Shown: positions 32,548-41,731 of the stretch, piece by piece
Layout: the number at the start of each line of letters is the position of its first letter
Numbering within the stretch: the first letter of the stretch is position 1
Assembly: GCF_049514155.1 (NCBI RefSeq)
Contig: NZ_JBEKVH010000012.1
Span: 1 to 64,000 of the forward strand
Direction of reading: 5' to 3'
DNA from: Roseiarcus sp049514155
GTDB taxonomy: Bacteria; Pseudomonadota; Alphaproteobacteria; Rhizobiales; Beijerinckiaceae
Length of the DNA stretch: 64,000 bases
The notes under the pieces: model-generated
Database searches by the model: none
Told to the model about the DNA's origin: nothing
Seen by the model: the letters and a program-made list of their open reading frames with translations, nothing else
Position numbers and translations under genes: made by a program

Positions 32548-33441
32548 ATGCGACGCGAGGAGCTAGGCGATCTGACGGCCTTTCTCACCGTCGCCGAGGA
32601 ACGGAGTTTTACGCGCGCGGCGGCTCGGCTAGGAACTTCGCAGTCAGCGCTGAGTTATACGGTCCGGCGGTTGGAGGCGAGGCTCGGCATGCGTCTGCTG
32701 ACCCGCACCACCCGCAGCGTCTCGGCCACTGAAGCGGGCGAACGTCTGCTCGGCGCGCTCGGCCCGGCGATCAGCGACATCGAGGCCGTGCTCACGGCCT
32801 TGAACGAATTTCGGGACAAGCCGGCGGGAAGCTTCCGGATCACGGCGGGCCAGCACGCGATCGATACGATCCTCTGGCCCGTCCTGTCGAAGCTGCTCAA
32901 GGACTACCCCGACATCAAGGTCGAGCTGAACGCGGAATCCGCCCTGACCGATATCGTTGCGGAGCGTTTCGACGCCGGCGTGCGCCTCGGCGAGCAGGTG
33001 GAGAAGGACATGATCGCGGTCCGCATAGCGCCCGACGCCCGCATGATCGTCGCCGCCGCGCCGTCGTGTTTCGAGACCCCTGCCCGACCTGTGACGCCGC
33101 GGGAGCTGACCCATTACCCCTGCATCAACCTGCGCCTGCTGACTTACGGCGGCTTCTACGCTTGGGAGTTCGCCAAAGACGGCGAGGAGGTCAGGGTTCG
33201 CGTCGACGGACAACTCGCCTTCAACGGCGTCCCCCAGATCCTGGCCGCGGCGCTGGACGGCTACGGCCTGGCCTACCTGCCGGAGGACGTTTGCACGAAG
33301 CCCATCGCCGAGGGGCGGCTCGTCCAAGTTCTCGATGATTGGTGCCCGCGGTTCCCCGGCTATCGCCTCTATTATCCGAGCCGTCGTCAGCCTAGCCCCG
33401 CCTTCACGCTGATACTGGACGCGCTTCGCTACCGGTCGTAG
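32548..33441 (+). CDS. LysR-family transcriptional regulator
   Basis: The 297-residue regulator has the N-terminal winged helix-turn-helix (FLTVAEERSFTRAAARLGTSQSALSYTVRRLEARLGMRLLTRTTRSVSATEAG, residues 10-63) and a periplasmic-binding-protein-like effector domain from about residue 90. It is of the group that controls divergent oxidoreductase genes in many proteobacteria. GGAG lies 9 bases before the ATG. The divergent cupin and SDR genes are the likely targets, with an inverted repeat at 32511-32526 as candidate site. The effector is unknown. Confidence 0.93.
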   Translation: MRREELGDLTAFLTVAEERSFTRAAARLGTSQSALSYTVRRLEARLGMRLLTRTTRSVSATEAGERLLGALGPAISDIEAVLTALNEFRDKPAGSFRITAGQHAIDTILWPVLSKLLKDYPDIKVELNAESALTDIVAERFDAGVRLGEQVEKDMIAVRIAPDARMIVAAAPSCFETPARPVTPRELTHYPCINLRLLTYGGFYAWEFAKDGEEVRVRVDGQLAFNGVPQILAAALDGYGLAYLPEDVCTKPIAEGRLVQVLDDWCPRFPGYRLYYPSRRQPSPAFTLILDALRYRS

Positions 33442-33470
33442 AGCGCCAACGGCGTGAATGGGATAAAACG

Positions 33471-34172
33471 ATGGACGAGCAAAGCGCGCTGGTGCTGTTC
33501 TCCGGCGGACAGGATTCGACGACGTGTCTGGCCTGGGCGCTCGACCGTTTTGAGCGCGTCGAGACGGTCGGCTTCGACTATCGCCAGCGCAACCGCGTCG
33601 AACTCGAAGCGCGCCCCAAGCTGCGCGCGGCGATCGCGGCGGCGTTTCCGCATTGGCGGCGCAGGCTTGGCGAGGACCATGTCCTCGACCTCGCCGCGCT
33701 CGCCGAAATTTCCGACAGCGCAATGACGCGCGACGTCGCCATCGCCGCACGCGCCGACGGCCTGCCCAACACCTTCGTGCCCGGCCGCAATCTGGTGTTT
33801 CTCACCTTCGCTGCGGCGCTCGCCTATCGTCGCGGCGCCCGGCGGCTGGTCGCCGGCATGTGCGAGACCGACTATTCGGGCTATCCCGACTGCCGCGACG
33901 ACGCGATCAAGGCGATGCAGGTCGCGCTCAACCTCGGCATGGCGACGCGGCTCGTGGTCGAGACGCCGCTGATGTGGATCGACAAGGCGGCGACGTGGCG
34001 GCTTGCGCGCGATCTCGGCGGCGAAACGCTGGTCGACATCGTGCGCGAAGTGACTCACACCTGCTACGAAGGCGATCGCAGCCGCCGCCACGAATGGGGG
34101 TTTGGCTGCGGCCATTGTCCCGCCTGCGCGTTGCGCGCCGCCGGCTACGCGGCGTTCCGCGCCGCCGGGTGA
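33471..34172 (+). CDS. queC: 7-cyano-7-deazaguanine synthase
   Basis: The 233-residue enzyme converts 7-carboxy-7-deazaguanine to preQ0 for queuosine synthesis, using ATP and ammonia. It has the PP-loop LFSGGQDSTTCLAWALDRFE (residues 9-28), the VPGRNLVFLTFAAALAY segment, and the C-terminal zinc site WGFGCGHCPACALRAAGY with the clustered cysteines. Length is normal. It stands alone; queD, queE and queF are not in the window. I looked for a preQ1 riboswitch, but only 29 bases separate it from lysR. Confidence 0.95.
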   Translation: MDEQSALVLFSGGQDSTTCLAWALDRFERVETVGFDYRQRNRVELEARPKLRAAIAAAFPHWRRRLGEDHVLDLAALAEISDSAMTRDVAIAARADGLPNTFVPGRNLVFLTFAAALAYRRGARRLVAGMCETDYSGYPDCRDDAIKAMQVALNLGMATRLVVETPLMWIDKAATWRLARDLGGETLVDIVREVTHTCYEGDRSRRHEWGFGCGHCPACALRAAGYAAFRAAG

Positions 34173-34184
34173 AGCGCGCGCGCC

Positions 34185-34907
34185 TCACTCAGGCGCCAGC
34201 GCCCAGCTCGCCGAGACGGTTTCGGTCAGGGTGATCAGCCCGGGCTCGATCGGCGGCGGTTTCGCCGCGCCGCCGCCCACAGGGCCGCGCGCCAACTCCA
34301 TGAGCGGTCGGAACGCCGGCTGCGTCGCGTCGGCGCGGATCGCTTGCAACGGCCCGAGCTTCATCGCCGCGCCGCGCGCGTAAAGCTCGGCGCGATGGGC
34401 GGCGTTCTCGACCGCTTTGGCGCGCAGCGCGTCCTCGCGCGCCTCGCGGTCGGCGACGTCAAAGCTGAGGCCCTGGTAATCGGCGCCATTCTGCACCGCT
34501 TGGGCGATCAGCGCGCCGGCCTTGTCGAGCGGCTGCACCCGCACGGCGATGCGGTTGATCGCCTGATAGGCGGAAACGGCGCGCGTCTGGCCCTGGCTGT
34601 CCCATACCGGGTAGAGCGACAGGCCGACGGTCGCGATGTCCTGGGCCGCGATTCCGGCGCTCTTCAGTCCAGCGACCACCGCCTCGGCGCGGCGCGCGTT
34701 CTCGTTGGAAGCTTCGGCGACGGTCGGCTTCTCGACTTCTATTGAAAGGCTGATCGTCGCGACGTCGGGCTTGGCGTCCTCGCTCGCCTGGCCGACGACG
34801 GCGACGGTCGGCGGCGCGCCCGCGGCCACGGGTGCGCGCTCCTCGGCGGCGGCAGTGGCCGCGACGAAGACGAGGGCGGCGGCGAGCGGGACGGGGACGG
34901 CGTTCAT
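34185..34907 (-). CDS. SIMPL-domain (DUF541) periplasmic protein
   Basis: The 240-residue protein has a signal peptide (residues 1-20) and the SIMPL domain: VAVVGQASEDAKPDVATISLSIEVEKPTV, then NENARRAEAVVAGLKSAGIAAQDI and SAYQAINRIAVRVQ. This is the fold of the E. coli YggE-type oxidative-stress protein and of BP26, a Brucella periplasmic antigen. It ends with VTETVSASWALAPE-like residues. It is convergent with queC (12 bases) and divergent from the division cluster that begins at 35193. Function of the family is not settled; it may form ring-shaped oligomers. Confidence 0.85.
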   Translation of the reverse strand: MNAVPVPLAAALVFVAATAAAEERAPVAAGAPPTVAVVGQASEDAKPDVATISLSIEVEKPTVAEASNENARRAEAVVAGLKSAGIAAQDIATVGLSLYPVWDSQGQTRAVSAYQAINRIAVRVQPLDKAGALIAQAVQNGADYQGLSFDVADREAREDALRAKAVENAAHRAELYARGAAMKLGPLQAIRADATQPAFRPLMELARGPVGGGAAKPPPIEPGLITLTETVSASWALAPE

Positions 34908-35064
34908 TGGTTTCCTCCCGCGCCGGAGCGAGACCGGAGTCGGCTTACGCAGCGGCGGCGCGGCCCGCGGCGCGCGAAGGACCCATTTTCTAACCGAGTC
35001 TTAACCCTAACAACCCCTAATGGACGGCGCAGCCGCGCCTGCGGTCGGTGCGGCCGGAGTTTCG

Positions 35065-35103
35065 TTGACGCCCATAGCAGCCCATGATAGCCCATGAAAT
35101 CCC
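35065..35103 (+). promoter_or_regulatory. mraZ promoter region with four MraZ boxes
   Basis: CCCAT occurs at 35071, 35081 and 35091, and CCC again at 35101, an exact 10-base period. Read on the minus strand these are (A)TGGG repeats with 5-base spacers, the known MraZ operator pattern. TTGACG at 35065-35070 is a candidate -35 element. The boxes lie 90-122 bases before the mraZ ATG and imply autoregulation of the division cluster. Confidence 0.75.
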
Positions 35104-35192
35104 GCATGAAGGCCGCTGCGCGCGGTCGGCGGCGCGCTGGAGCGCGCCGGCCCCGGCTATGGCCGGACTCGGCCTCGCGGGAGGGCGGGCCC

Positions 35193-35657
35193 ATGGATCT
35201 CTTCCTCTCGCACTTCGTCAACCGCTTCGACGCCAAGGGGCGCATCTCGGTTCCGGCGCCATTTCGGGCGGTTCTGGTCAAGGACGGGTTCGACGGGCTG
35301 TTCGTTCAGCCCGCGCTCGACGCGCCGGCGCTCGATTGCGGCGGCAAAGCGCTGCTCAAGGAAATCGACGCGCTGCTCGAATCGAAACCGCCTTACTCGC
35401 GCGAGCGCGAAGACCTGGCGACGGCGCTGCTCGGCGCGAGCGAGATCCTGCGCCTCGATTCCGAGGGACGCATCGTCCTGGGCGATCGCCTGCGCGCCAC
35501 CTTGGCGCTGACCGACGAAGCAGCCCTCGTCGGCCAGGGCCACAAGTTTCAGATCTGGGAGCCGTCGCGCTTCGCCACGCATCTCGAGGAGGCCAAGGCT
35601 CGGGTGCGGCGGCTGCGGGCGGAACTCGGCGTCAAGGCGAAGGAGGCGGGCGCATGA
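35193..35657 (+). CDS. mraZ: Division/cell wall cluster transcriptional repressor MraZ
   Basis: The 154-residue protein starts at the ATG at 35193 after GGGAGGG. It has two AbrB-like SpoVT half-domains: FVNRFDAKGRISVPAPFRAVL (residues 8-28) and ILRLDSEGRIVLGDRLRATLALTDEAALVGQGHKFQIWEP. MraZ forms a ring that binds direct TGGG repeats in front of its own operon and represses it; four such repeats lie at 35071-35103. Its TGA overlaps the rsmH ATG by 4 bases. It is the first gene of a ten-gene division and cell wall cluster. Confidence 0.95.
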   Translation: MDLFLSHFVNRFDAKGRISVPAPFRAVLVKDGFDGLFVQPALDAPALDCGGKALLKEIDALLESKPPYSREREDLATALLGASEILRLDSEGRIVLGDRLRATLALTDEAALVGQGHKFQIWEPSRFATHLEEAKARVRRLRAELGVKAKEAGA

Positions 35658-36688
35658 CAGCGGGCCGCGGCGAAGACAGGATCGCCGCCGGCGGACCGGC
35701 CCGCCATATTCCCGTGCTCCTCGCTGAGACCTTCGGCGCGCTGGCGCCGCGTCCCGGCGGCGTCGCCGTCGACGGCACCTTCGGCGCCGGCGGATATTCG
35801 CGCGCGCTGCTCGAAGCCGGCGCGCGCGTCGTTGCGATCGACCGCGATCCCGCGGCGATCGCCGGCGGGGCGCCGCTCGTCGCCGAATTCGCCGGCCGGC
35901 TGACGCTGGTCGAGGGCCGCTTCGCCGAGCTCGACGCGATCGCCCGCGGCTGCGGCTTCGCCGTCGTCGACGGCGTCGCGCTCGACGTCGGCGTCTCGTC
36001 GATGCAGCTCGACGAGGCCGAGCGAGGCTTCTCGCTACGTCGCGACGCGCCGCTCGACATGCGCATGGAAGGCAAGGGCCGCAGCGCCGCTGACGTCCTG
36101 CGCGAGGACGACGAAGCGACAATCGCCGATATCCTGTTCTACTTCGGCGAGGAGCGCGCCGCGCGCCGCATCGCCCGCGCGATCGTCGCCGACCGCAAGA
36201 CGTCGCCCTATGTCTCGACGCTCCAACTCGCCGAAATGATCGCCCGCGTCGCGCCGGCGCGGCCGGGCGAAGCGACCCATCCGGCGACGCGCGCCTTCCA
36301 GGCGTTGCGCATTGCGGTCAATGACGAGCTCGGCCAACTGCTCGGCGGCCTCGAAGCGGCCGAGCGGATTCTCTCGCCGGGCGGCCGGCTCGCGGTCGTT
36401 ACGTTCCATTCGCTCGAGGATCGCATCGTCAAGCAGTTCTTCGCCCGGCGCGGCGGGCGGGGCCGCGCCGCTTCGCGCCTGTTGCCGGGCGAGCCGGCGC
36501 CGCCGCCCGCGACCTTCCGCCTCGCCGGGGGACAGCCGGTCACGCCGGGCGCCGCGGAGCTCGCCGCCAATCCGCGCGCCCGTTCGGCCAAGCTGCGCTT
36601 CGCCGAGCGCGCCGATGTCCCGCCGCAGGGGCGCGACGTCGCCATCGAGGCGCTGACAAGGCCGCCGCAGCGACCGGGGAGGGGCTGA
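35654..36688 (+). CDS. rsmH: 16S rRNA (cytosine1402-N4)-methyltransferase
   Basis: The 344-residue enzyme (formerly MraW) methylates C1402 in the 30S decoding centre. The start is the ATG at 35654, overlapping the mraZ stop, with AAGGAGG upstream. Motifs are HIPVLLAETFGAL (residues 18-30), the SAM-binding VDGTFGAGGYSRALLEAGARVVAIDRD, GVALDVGVSSMQLDEAERGFS, THPATRAFQALRIAVNDEL and FHSLEDRIVKQFF. The C-terminal part ends in a basic tail. Gene order and coupling are canonical. Its TGA overlaps the ftsL ATG by 1 base. Confidence 0.96.
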   Translation: MTAGRGEDRIAAGGPARHIPVLLAETFGALAPRPGGVAVDGTFGAGGYSRALLEAGARVVAIDRDPAAIAGGAPLVAEFAGRLTLVEGRFAELDAIARGCGFAVVDGVALDVGVSSMQLDEAERGFSLRRDAPLDMRMEGKGRSAADVLREDDEATIADILFYFGEERAARRIARAIVADRKTSPYVSTLQLAEMIARVAPARPGEATHPATRAFQALRIAVNDELGQLLGGLEAAERILSPGGRLAVVTFHSLEDRIVKQFFARRGGRGRAASRLLPGEPAPPPATFRLAGGQPVTPGAAELAANPRARSAKLRFAERADVPPQGRDVAIEALTRPPQRPGRG

Positions 36689-37068
36689 TGTGGCGCCTGT
36701 TGCACGTCTTCGCCATCGCCGCGCTGATCGGTTCGGCGGCATACGTCTATTCGGTCAAGTACCAGACGATCTACGCCTCCGAGCAGATCGTCAAAACGCG
36801 TCACCAGATCGCCAGGGAGCGCGACGCAATCAATCTGCTGCGCGCCGAATTCGCCCATCTGACGCGCCCCGATCGCTTGCAGGCGCTCGCCGACGCGCAG
36901 CTCGACATGCAGCCGCTGGCGCTCAACCAGATCGTCAAGGCCGACGACTTACCCGACCAGGCCCCGAAGGTCGACTCGATTGGCCGCAAGCTCGAGTCGC
37001 TCGGCCTGCTGGGCGAATCGGCGACGCCGAGCGCCGGCGTCACCGGCGCAACGCCGGCGGTGAGGTAG
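36688..37068 (+). CDS. ftsL: Cell division protein FtsL
   Basis: The 126-residue bitopic protein has one N-terminal membrane helix (LLHVFAIAALIGSAAYVYSV, residues 4-23) followed by a periplasmic leucine-zipper-like coiled coil (YASEQIVKTRHQIARERDAINLLRAEFAHLTRPDRLQALADA). The tail after residue 85 is Pro/Gly-rich. FtsL forms a complex with FtsQ and FtsB and helps activate FtsWI. Identification rests on this architecture and on its position between rsmH and ftsI, since FtsL sequences are poorly conserved. Confidence 0.9.
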   Translation: MWRLLHVFAIAALIGSAAYVYSVKYQTIYASEQIVKTRHQIARERDAINLLRAEFAHLTRPDRLQALADAQLDMQPLALNQIVKADDLPDQAPKVDSIGRKLESLGLLGESATPSAGVTGATPAVR

Positions 37069-37071
37069 GTC

Positions 37072-38874
37072 ATGATCGAGACGCCGGGTCCCGAAGCCGA
37101 CGAGATCGCCGCCCACCAAGCGGCGGCGAGGCGCGCCGGGCTCATCGCGCGCCTCGGCGGACTTGCGCGCCGGCTGTTTTCGGCTCGTCTCGACAAGAGC
37201 GCCGGCCGCATCCGCTTCATCGCCCTGGCGATGGCGCTCGCCTATGTCGGCATTGGCGTGAAACTGGTCTCGCTCGGCGTCTCCCACGATCCGCCGCAGA
37301 CCCTCAGGGTGGCGGCCGACCAGGCGGTCTCGGGCGCGCGGCCCGATCTTCTCGACCGCAACGGCGAGATCCTGGCGACCGACGTCAAGACGATGTCGGT
37401 CTTCGCCGAGCCGCGCCGCATCATCGACAAGGACGAGGCGGTCGAGCTGATCACCGCCGTCCTGCCCGACGTCGACGCTAAGGAACTGCGCGAGCGGCTC
37501 GGGTCGAAGAAGGGCTTCGTCTGGGTCAAGCGCCAGGTCACCGCCAAGGAGCAGGAGGAAATCTTTCATCTCGGCCTGCCCGGCGTCGGCTTCCTGCCGG
37601 AGAACAAGCGCGTCTATCCCAATGGCCCGATCGGCGCCCATGTGATCGGCTTTGTCGACACCGACAACATCGGCATCGCCGGCATGGAGAAGTATCTCGA
37701 CCAGCAGAGCCTCACCGATCCGCACGTTCCGGGTTTCGTTCTCGATCCCGCGGCGCTGAAACCGGTCAAGCTGTCGCTCGACCTCAAGGCGACCCACGCC
37801 TTGCGCGACGAACTCGTCGCCGGCCTGGCGCGTTTCAAGGCCAAGGCGGCCGCCGGGGCGATCCTGGACGTCACCACAGGCGAAGTCATCGCATTGGAAT
37901 CATTGCCGGATTTCGATCCGAACGATCCCGCCGACTTCATCAAGGACCCAACGCGGATCAACCGCCTCAACGTCGGCGTCTACGAGATGGGTTCGACCTT
38001 CAAGGCGCTGTCGCTGGCGATGGCGCTCGACTCGGGCAAGGTCACGCTCAATTCGCGCATCGACGCGCGCGACAGCCTGCGCTACGGACACTTCACCATC
38101 CACGATTTTCACGCCACCCATCGCGTTTTGACCGTGCCTGAAGTGTTCACCCATTCCTCCAACATCGGCGCCGCACGACTGGCGCTGATGGTGGGCGTTG
38201 AGGGTCACCAGGCGTTCCTGCGGAAGATGGGGCAGCTCGATCGGCTGCGCACCGAGTTGCCGGAGAGCGCCGAGCCGCTGGTGCCCAAGCACTGGGGCGA
38301 GCTCAACACGATGACGATCGCCTTCGGTCAGGGGCTCAACGTCGCGCCGTTGCAGGCGATGATGGCGGTGGCGGCGCTGGTCAACGGCGGCGAAATGATG
38401 ACGCCGACATTCCTGCCGCGTAGCGCAGCCGACGCGCGCGCCGCCAGCCGTCCCGTCATCAGCCCGCAAACCTCCGAGTCGATGCGCTATCTGATGCGGT
38501 CCAACGCCACGCACGGCTCGGCCGGCTTCGCCAACATTCCCGGCTATTACGTCGGCGGCAAGACCGGCACGGCCGACAAGATCGTCAACGGCCGCTATTC
38601 GCAGGACAAGGTCTTCACCACCTTCATGGCCATCGCGCCGTCCGACAAGCCGAAGTATCTTTACCTCGTGATGTACGACGAGCCGCAAGGCCTGCCGGAG
38701 GATGGCGGCTACCACACCGCCGCCCACAACGCTGGGCGCACCACCGGGAATCTGATCACGCGGATCGAGCCGCTCGAGGGCGTGCCGCCTGCCGACCATT
38801 TCCCCGACCAGCCGTTCCCGATCCTCGCGCGCCTGGGGCTGGGCGGGGACGCCGACCGGATAGGCAAAGAGTGA
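37072..38874 (+). CDS. ftsI: Peptidoglycan transpeptidase FtsI (PBP3)
   Basis: The 600-residue class B penicillin-binding protein crosslinks septal peptidoglycan. A cytoplasmic N-terminus of about 45 residues precedes one membrane anchor (residues 47-68). The dimerisation domain contains RPDLLDRNGEILATDV. The transpeptidase motifs are complete: SxxK as Ser308-Thr-Phe-Lys311, SxN as Ser362-Ser-Asn364, and KTG at 497-499. It begins 3 bases after ftsL and its TGA overlaps the GTG start of murE, so the cluster is translationally coupled here. Confidence 0.97.
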   Translation: MIETPGPEADEIAAHQAAARRAGLIARLGGLARRLFSARLDKSAGRIRFIALAMALAYVGIGVKLVSLGVSHDPPQTLRVAADQAVSGARPDLLDRNGEILATDVKTMSVFAEPRRIIDKDEAVELITAVLPDVDAKELRERLGSKKGFVWVKRQVTAKEQEEIFHLGLPGVGFLPENKRVYPNGPIGAHVIGFVDTDNIGIAGMEKYLDQQSLTDPHVPGFVLDPAALKPVKLSLDLKATHALRDELVAGLARFKAKAAAGAILDVTTGEVIALESLPDFDPNDPADFIKDPTRINRLNVGVYEMGSTFKALSLAMALDSGKVTLNSRIDARDSLRYGHFTIHDFHATHRVLTVPEVFTHSSNIGAARLALMVGVEGHQAFLRKMGQLDRLRTELPESAEPLVPKHWGELNTMTIAFGQGLNVAPLQAMMAVAALVNGGEMMTPTFLPRSAADARAASRPVISPQTSESMRYLMRSNATHGSAGFANIPGYYVGGKTGTADKIVNGRYSQDKVFTTFMAIAPSDKPKYLYLVMYDEPQGLPEDGGYHTAAHNAGRTTGNLITRIEPLEGVPPADHFPDQPFPILARLGLGGDADRIGKE

Positions 38875-40310
38875 AGCGGCTTGACGAAATTCTCGACCTC
38901 GGCCCTAGCGAAGCGGCGGTGGCCGAGCGTCCGATCGGCGGGCTGACCGCCGACAGCCGCAAGGTGCGGCCCGGCGACGCCTTTTTCGCCCTCGCCGGGG
39001 CCAAACAGGACGGCCTCGCCTTTGTCGCCGACGCGCTCGCCAAGGGCGCAGCGATCATCGTCGGCGAGCGCGCGCCGGCAGGCGGCGCGCCCTTCGTCAA
39101 GGTCGCCGACGCGCGCGCGGCGCTCGCCAAGGCGGCGGCGCGCTTCTATCCGCGCCAGCCCGATTGCATCGTCGCCGTCACCGGCACCAGCGGCAAGACT
39201 TCGGTCGCCGCTTTCACTCGGCAGATCTGGATGGCGGCCGGTCGCGAAGCCGCTTCGCTCGGCACGCTCGGCGTCGTCTCGCGCCCGCTCGAAGTCTACG
39301 GCTCGCTGACGACGCCCGATACGGTCGCGCTGCACCAGACGCTCGACAAACTTGCCGGCGTCGGCGTCACCCATCTCGCGCTTGAAGCCTCCTCGCACGG
39401 CCTCGATCAGAAGCGGCTCGACGGGGTGCGGCTCGCCGCCGGCGCCTTCACCAACCTGTCGCGCGACCACCTCGATTATCACGCGACGAAGGAAGCCTAT
39501 CTCGACGCCAAGCTGCGCCTGTTTCGCGAGTTGCTCCCGAGTGGAACGCCGGCGGTGATCGACGCCGACAGCGATGTTGCGCCGCGCGCGATCGAAGCGG
39601 CGCGCGCGCGCGGTCTGTGGCTCTACGTGGTCGGGCGGCGCGGCGGCGCGTTGCGGCTGATCGACGCCGTGCGCGACGGATTCTCGTCGCGCATCGTCGT
39701 CGAGCACAGCGGGCGCGCGCATCCGCTGAGGCTGCCGCTGCCCGGCGACTTCCAGGTCTCCAACGCCTTGGTTGCAGCCGGCTTATGTCTGGCGACGGGA
39801 ACCGATCCGGAGACGGTGTTCGCCGCGCTGGAGCGGCTCGAAGGCGCGCCGGGACGGCTCGAGCGGGTCGGCGACAAGGACGGCGCGCCGGTCTTCGTCG
39901 ACTACGCCCACAAGCCCGACGCGCTGGAGAAGGCGCTTGCGGCGCTGAGGCCCTTCGTCTCAGGACGGCTCGCCGTCGTCTTCGGCTGCGGCGGCGAACG
40001 CGACATCGGCAAACGGCCGATGATGGGGGCGATCGCCACCCGTGCCGCCGATCTCGTCTATGTTACTGACGACAATCCACGTTCCGAGAATCCGCGGGCG
40101 ATCCGCGCCGCCATTCTCGCCGCCGCGCCGCGGGCGCGCGAGTTCGCCGATCGCGGCGAGGCGATCCGCGCCGCGATCGAAGCGCTCAATCCCGGCGATG
40201 CGTTGTTGATTGCCGGGAAAGGCCACGAAACCGGCCAAATCGTCGGCGATCGGACCTTGCCGTTCTCGGACGCGGAAGCCGCGCGGGCGGCGCTCGAGGG
40301 GGCGGAATGA
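38871..40310 (+). CDS. murE: UDP-MurNAc-tripeptide synthetase MurE (meso-DAP adding)
   Basis: The 479-residue ligase starts with GTG, overlapping the ftsI stop by 4 bases. It adds meso-diaminopimelate to UDP-MurNAc-L-Ala-D-Glu: the DNPR motif (TDDNPRSENP) that selects meso-DAP is present. Other signatures are LTADSRKVRPGDAFFAL (residues 25-41), the ATP-binding VTGTSGKTSVAAF, TTPDTVALHQTL, the LEASSHGLDQKRLDG segment with catalytic residues, NLSRDHLDYH and the VDYAHKPDALEKAL region. It therefore implies a DAP-type gram-negative wall. Confidence 0.97.
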   Translation: MKRLDEILDLGPSEAAVAERPIGGLTADSRKVRPGDAFFALAGAKQDGLAFVADALAKGAAIIVGERAPAGGAPFVKVADARAALAKAAARFYPRQPDCIVAVTGTSGKTSVAAFTRQIWMAAGREAASLGTLGVVSRPLEVYGSLTTPDTVALHQTLDKLAGVGVTHLALEASSHGLDQKRLDGVRLAAGAFTNLSRDHLDYHATKEAYLDAKLRLFRELLPSGTPAVIDADSDVAPRAIEAARARGLWLYVVGRRGGALRLIDAVRDGFSSRIVVEHSGRAHPLRLPLPGDFQVSNALVAAGLCLATGTDPETVFAALERLEGAPGRLERVGDKDGAPVFVDYAHKPDALEKALAALRPFVSGRLAVVFGCGGERDIGKRPMMGAIATRAADLVYVTDDNPRSENPRAIRAAILAAAPRAREFADRGEAIRAAIEALNPGDALLIAGKGHETGQIVGDRTLPFSDAEAARAALEGAE

Positions 40311-41722
40311 CCGCGCTGTGGACCGAGGCCGAACTGACGCGCGCGCTCGGGGCGCCGAGCGCGAAGCTCGCCGCGCCGGTCGGCGGCGTGTCGATCGACA
40401 CCCGCACGCTTGCGCCCGGCGACCTGTTTTTCGCCATCAAGGGCGAAGCGAGCGACGGCCACGATTACCTCGCGCGCGCCTTCGAAGCGGGGGCCGCCGC
40501 AGCGGTCATCGCCAAGTCGCGCGGCGCAGGCCTCGCCGCGCACGAGCCGACCTTTGCCGTCGACGACACTTTGGCTGCTATGGAGCGGCTTGGGCGCGCC
40601 GCCCGGGCGCGCGCGAAGGCCCGCGTCGTCGCCGTCACCGGCTCGGTCGGCAAGACCAGCGCCAAGGAAATGCTGAGGGTCGCGCTCGGTCGCTTCGGAC
40701 CGACCCATGCTTCCGCGGCCTCCTACAACAATCACTGGGGCGTGCCGCTGACGCTGTCGCGCCTGCCCGCCGGCGCCGTCTTCGCAGTGATCGAGATCGG
40801 CATGAACCACGCCGGCGAGATCACGCCGCTGGTCGCCATGGCGCGGCCGCATGTCGCGCTAGTGACGACGATCGCGCCGGTGCACATCGAGCATCTCGGC
40901 TCGCTCGAAGGAATCGCCAACGCCAAGGCCGAGATCTTCTCCGGGCTCGAGCCCGGCGGCGTCGCCGTGCTCAATCGCGACGCGCCGCAGTTCGAGCGGC
41001 TCGCCGCCGCGGCGCGGGCGCGGGCCGCGCGGGTCGCGACCTTCGGCGCCGACGCCGCCTGCGACGCGCAACTCGTGGAGGTCTCGGCGGTCGACGGCGG
41101 CTCGCGCGTCCGCGCGCGCGTCTTTGGGCGGGAACTCGATTTCGTCCTCGGCGCGCCGGGGCGGCACATGGCCGAGAACGCGCTCGGCGTGCTGCTCGCC
41201 TGCGACGCTCTGGGCGCCGACGGCGCCGGCGCGGCGGTGGCGCTCGCCGGATTCGCGCCGCAGCAGGGGCGCGGCGCGCGTCTCACGCTCACAAGCGCCA
41301 GCGGCCCGTTCACCGTCATCGACGAAAGCTACAACGCCAATCCCGCCTCGATGCGCGCCGCGCTGGCGCTGCTCGGCGCCGTCGAACCTGCCGCCGCCGG
41401 ACGGCGCATCGCGGTGATCGGCGACATGCTCGAGCTTGGCCCAGACAGCGCGGATATGCACGCGGCGCTCGCCCCGGCGCTCGCACACAATCGCGTCGAC
41501 CTGCTGTTCGGCGCCGGCCCGCTGACCCGTGCGCTCTATGACGCCGCGCCGGCGGCGATGCGCGCCGCCTGGGCTGAGCGGTCGAACGACATTCTTCCCC
41601 GACTCGTCGACGCTTTGCGCGGCGGCGACGTCGTCATGGTCAAGGGATCGAACGGCAGTCGCATGGGGCCGGTGGTGGCGGCCCTACGCGAACGATTCTC
41701 TTCCGCCGAAACGCGACGTTAG
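40307..41722 (+). CDS. murF: UDP-MurNAc-tripeptide-D-alanyl-D-alanine ligase MurF
   Basis: The 471-residue cytoplasmic ligase attaches D-Ala-D-Ala to the UDP-MurNAc tripeptide. The N-terminal SIDTRTLAPGDLFFAIKG (residues 28-45), the P-loop VAVTGSVGKTSAKEM, EIGMNHAGEITPL, NHWGVPLTLSRLP, and DESYNANPASMRAAL, with the C-terminal GDMLELG, are all typical. The ATG overlaps the murE stop by 4 bases. The next gene, mraY, begins 9 bases after its stop with AGGAAAT as ribosome binding site. Confidence 0.97.
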   Translation: MTALWTEAELTRALGAPSAKLAAPVGGVSIDTRTLAPGDLFFAIKGEASDGHDYLARAFEAGAAAAVIAKSRGAGLAAHEPTFAVDDTLAAMERLGRAARARAKARVVAVTGSVGKTSAKEMLRVALGRFGPTHASAASYNNHWGVPLTLSRLPAGAVFAVIEIGMNHAGEITPLVAMARPHVALVTTIAPVHIEHLGSLEGIANAKAEIFSGLEPGGVAVLNRDAPQFERLAAAARARAARVATFGADAACDAQLVEVSAVDGGSRVRARVFGRELDFVLGAPGRHMAENALGVLLACDALGADGAGAAVALAGFAPQQGRGARLTLTSASGPFTVIDESYNANPASMRAALALLGAVEPAAAGRRIAVIGDMLELGPDSADMHAALAPALAHNRVDLLFGAGPLTRALYDAAPAAMRAAWAERSNDILPRLVDALRGGDVVMVKGSNGSRMGPVVAALRERFSSAETRR

Positions 41723-41731
41723 GAAATCTCG

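Noticed and set aside
33442..33470. preQ1 riboswitch before queC
   Set aside because: Only 29 bases separate lysR and queC and no pseudoknot-like element with the required C- and A-rich parts is visible.
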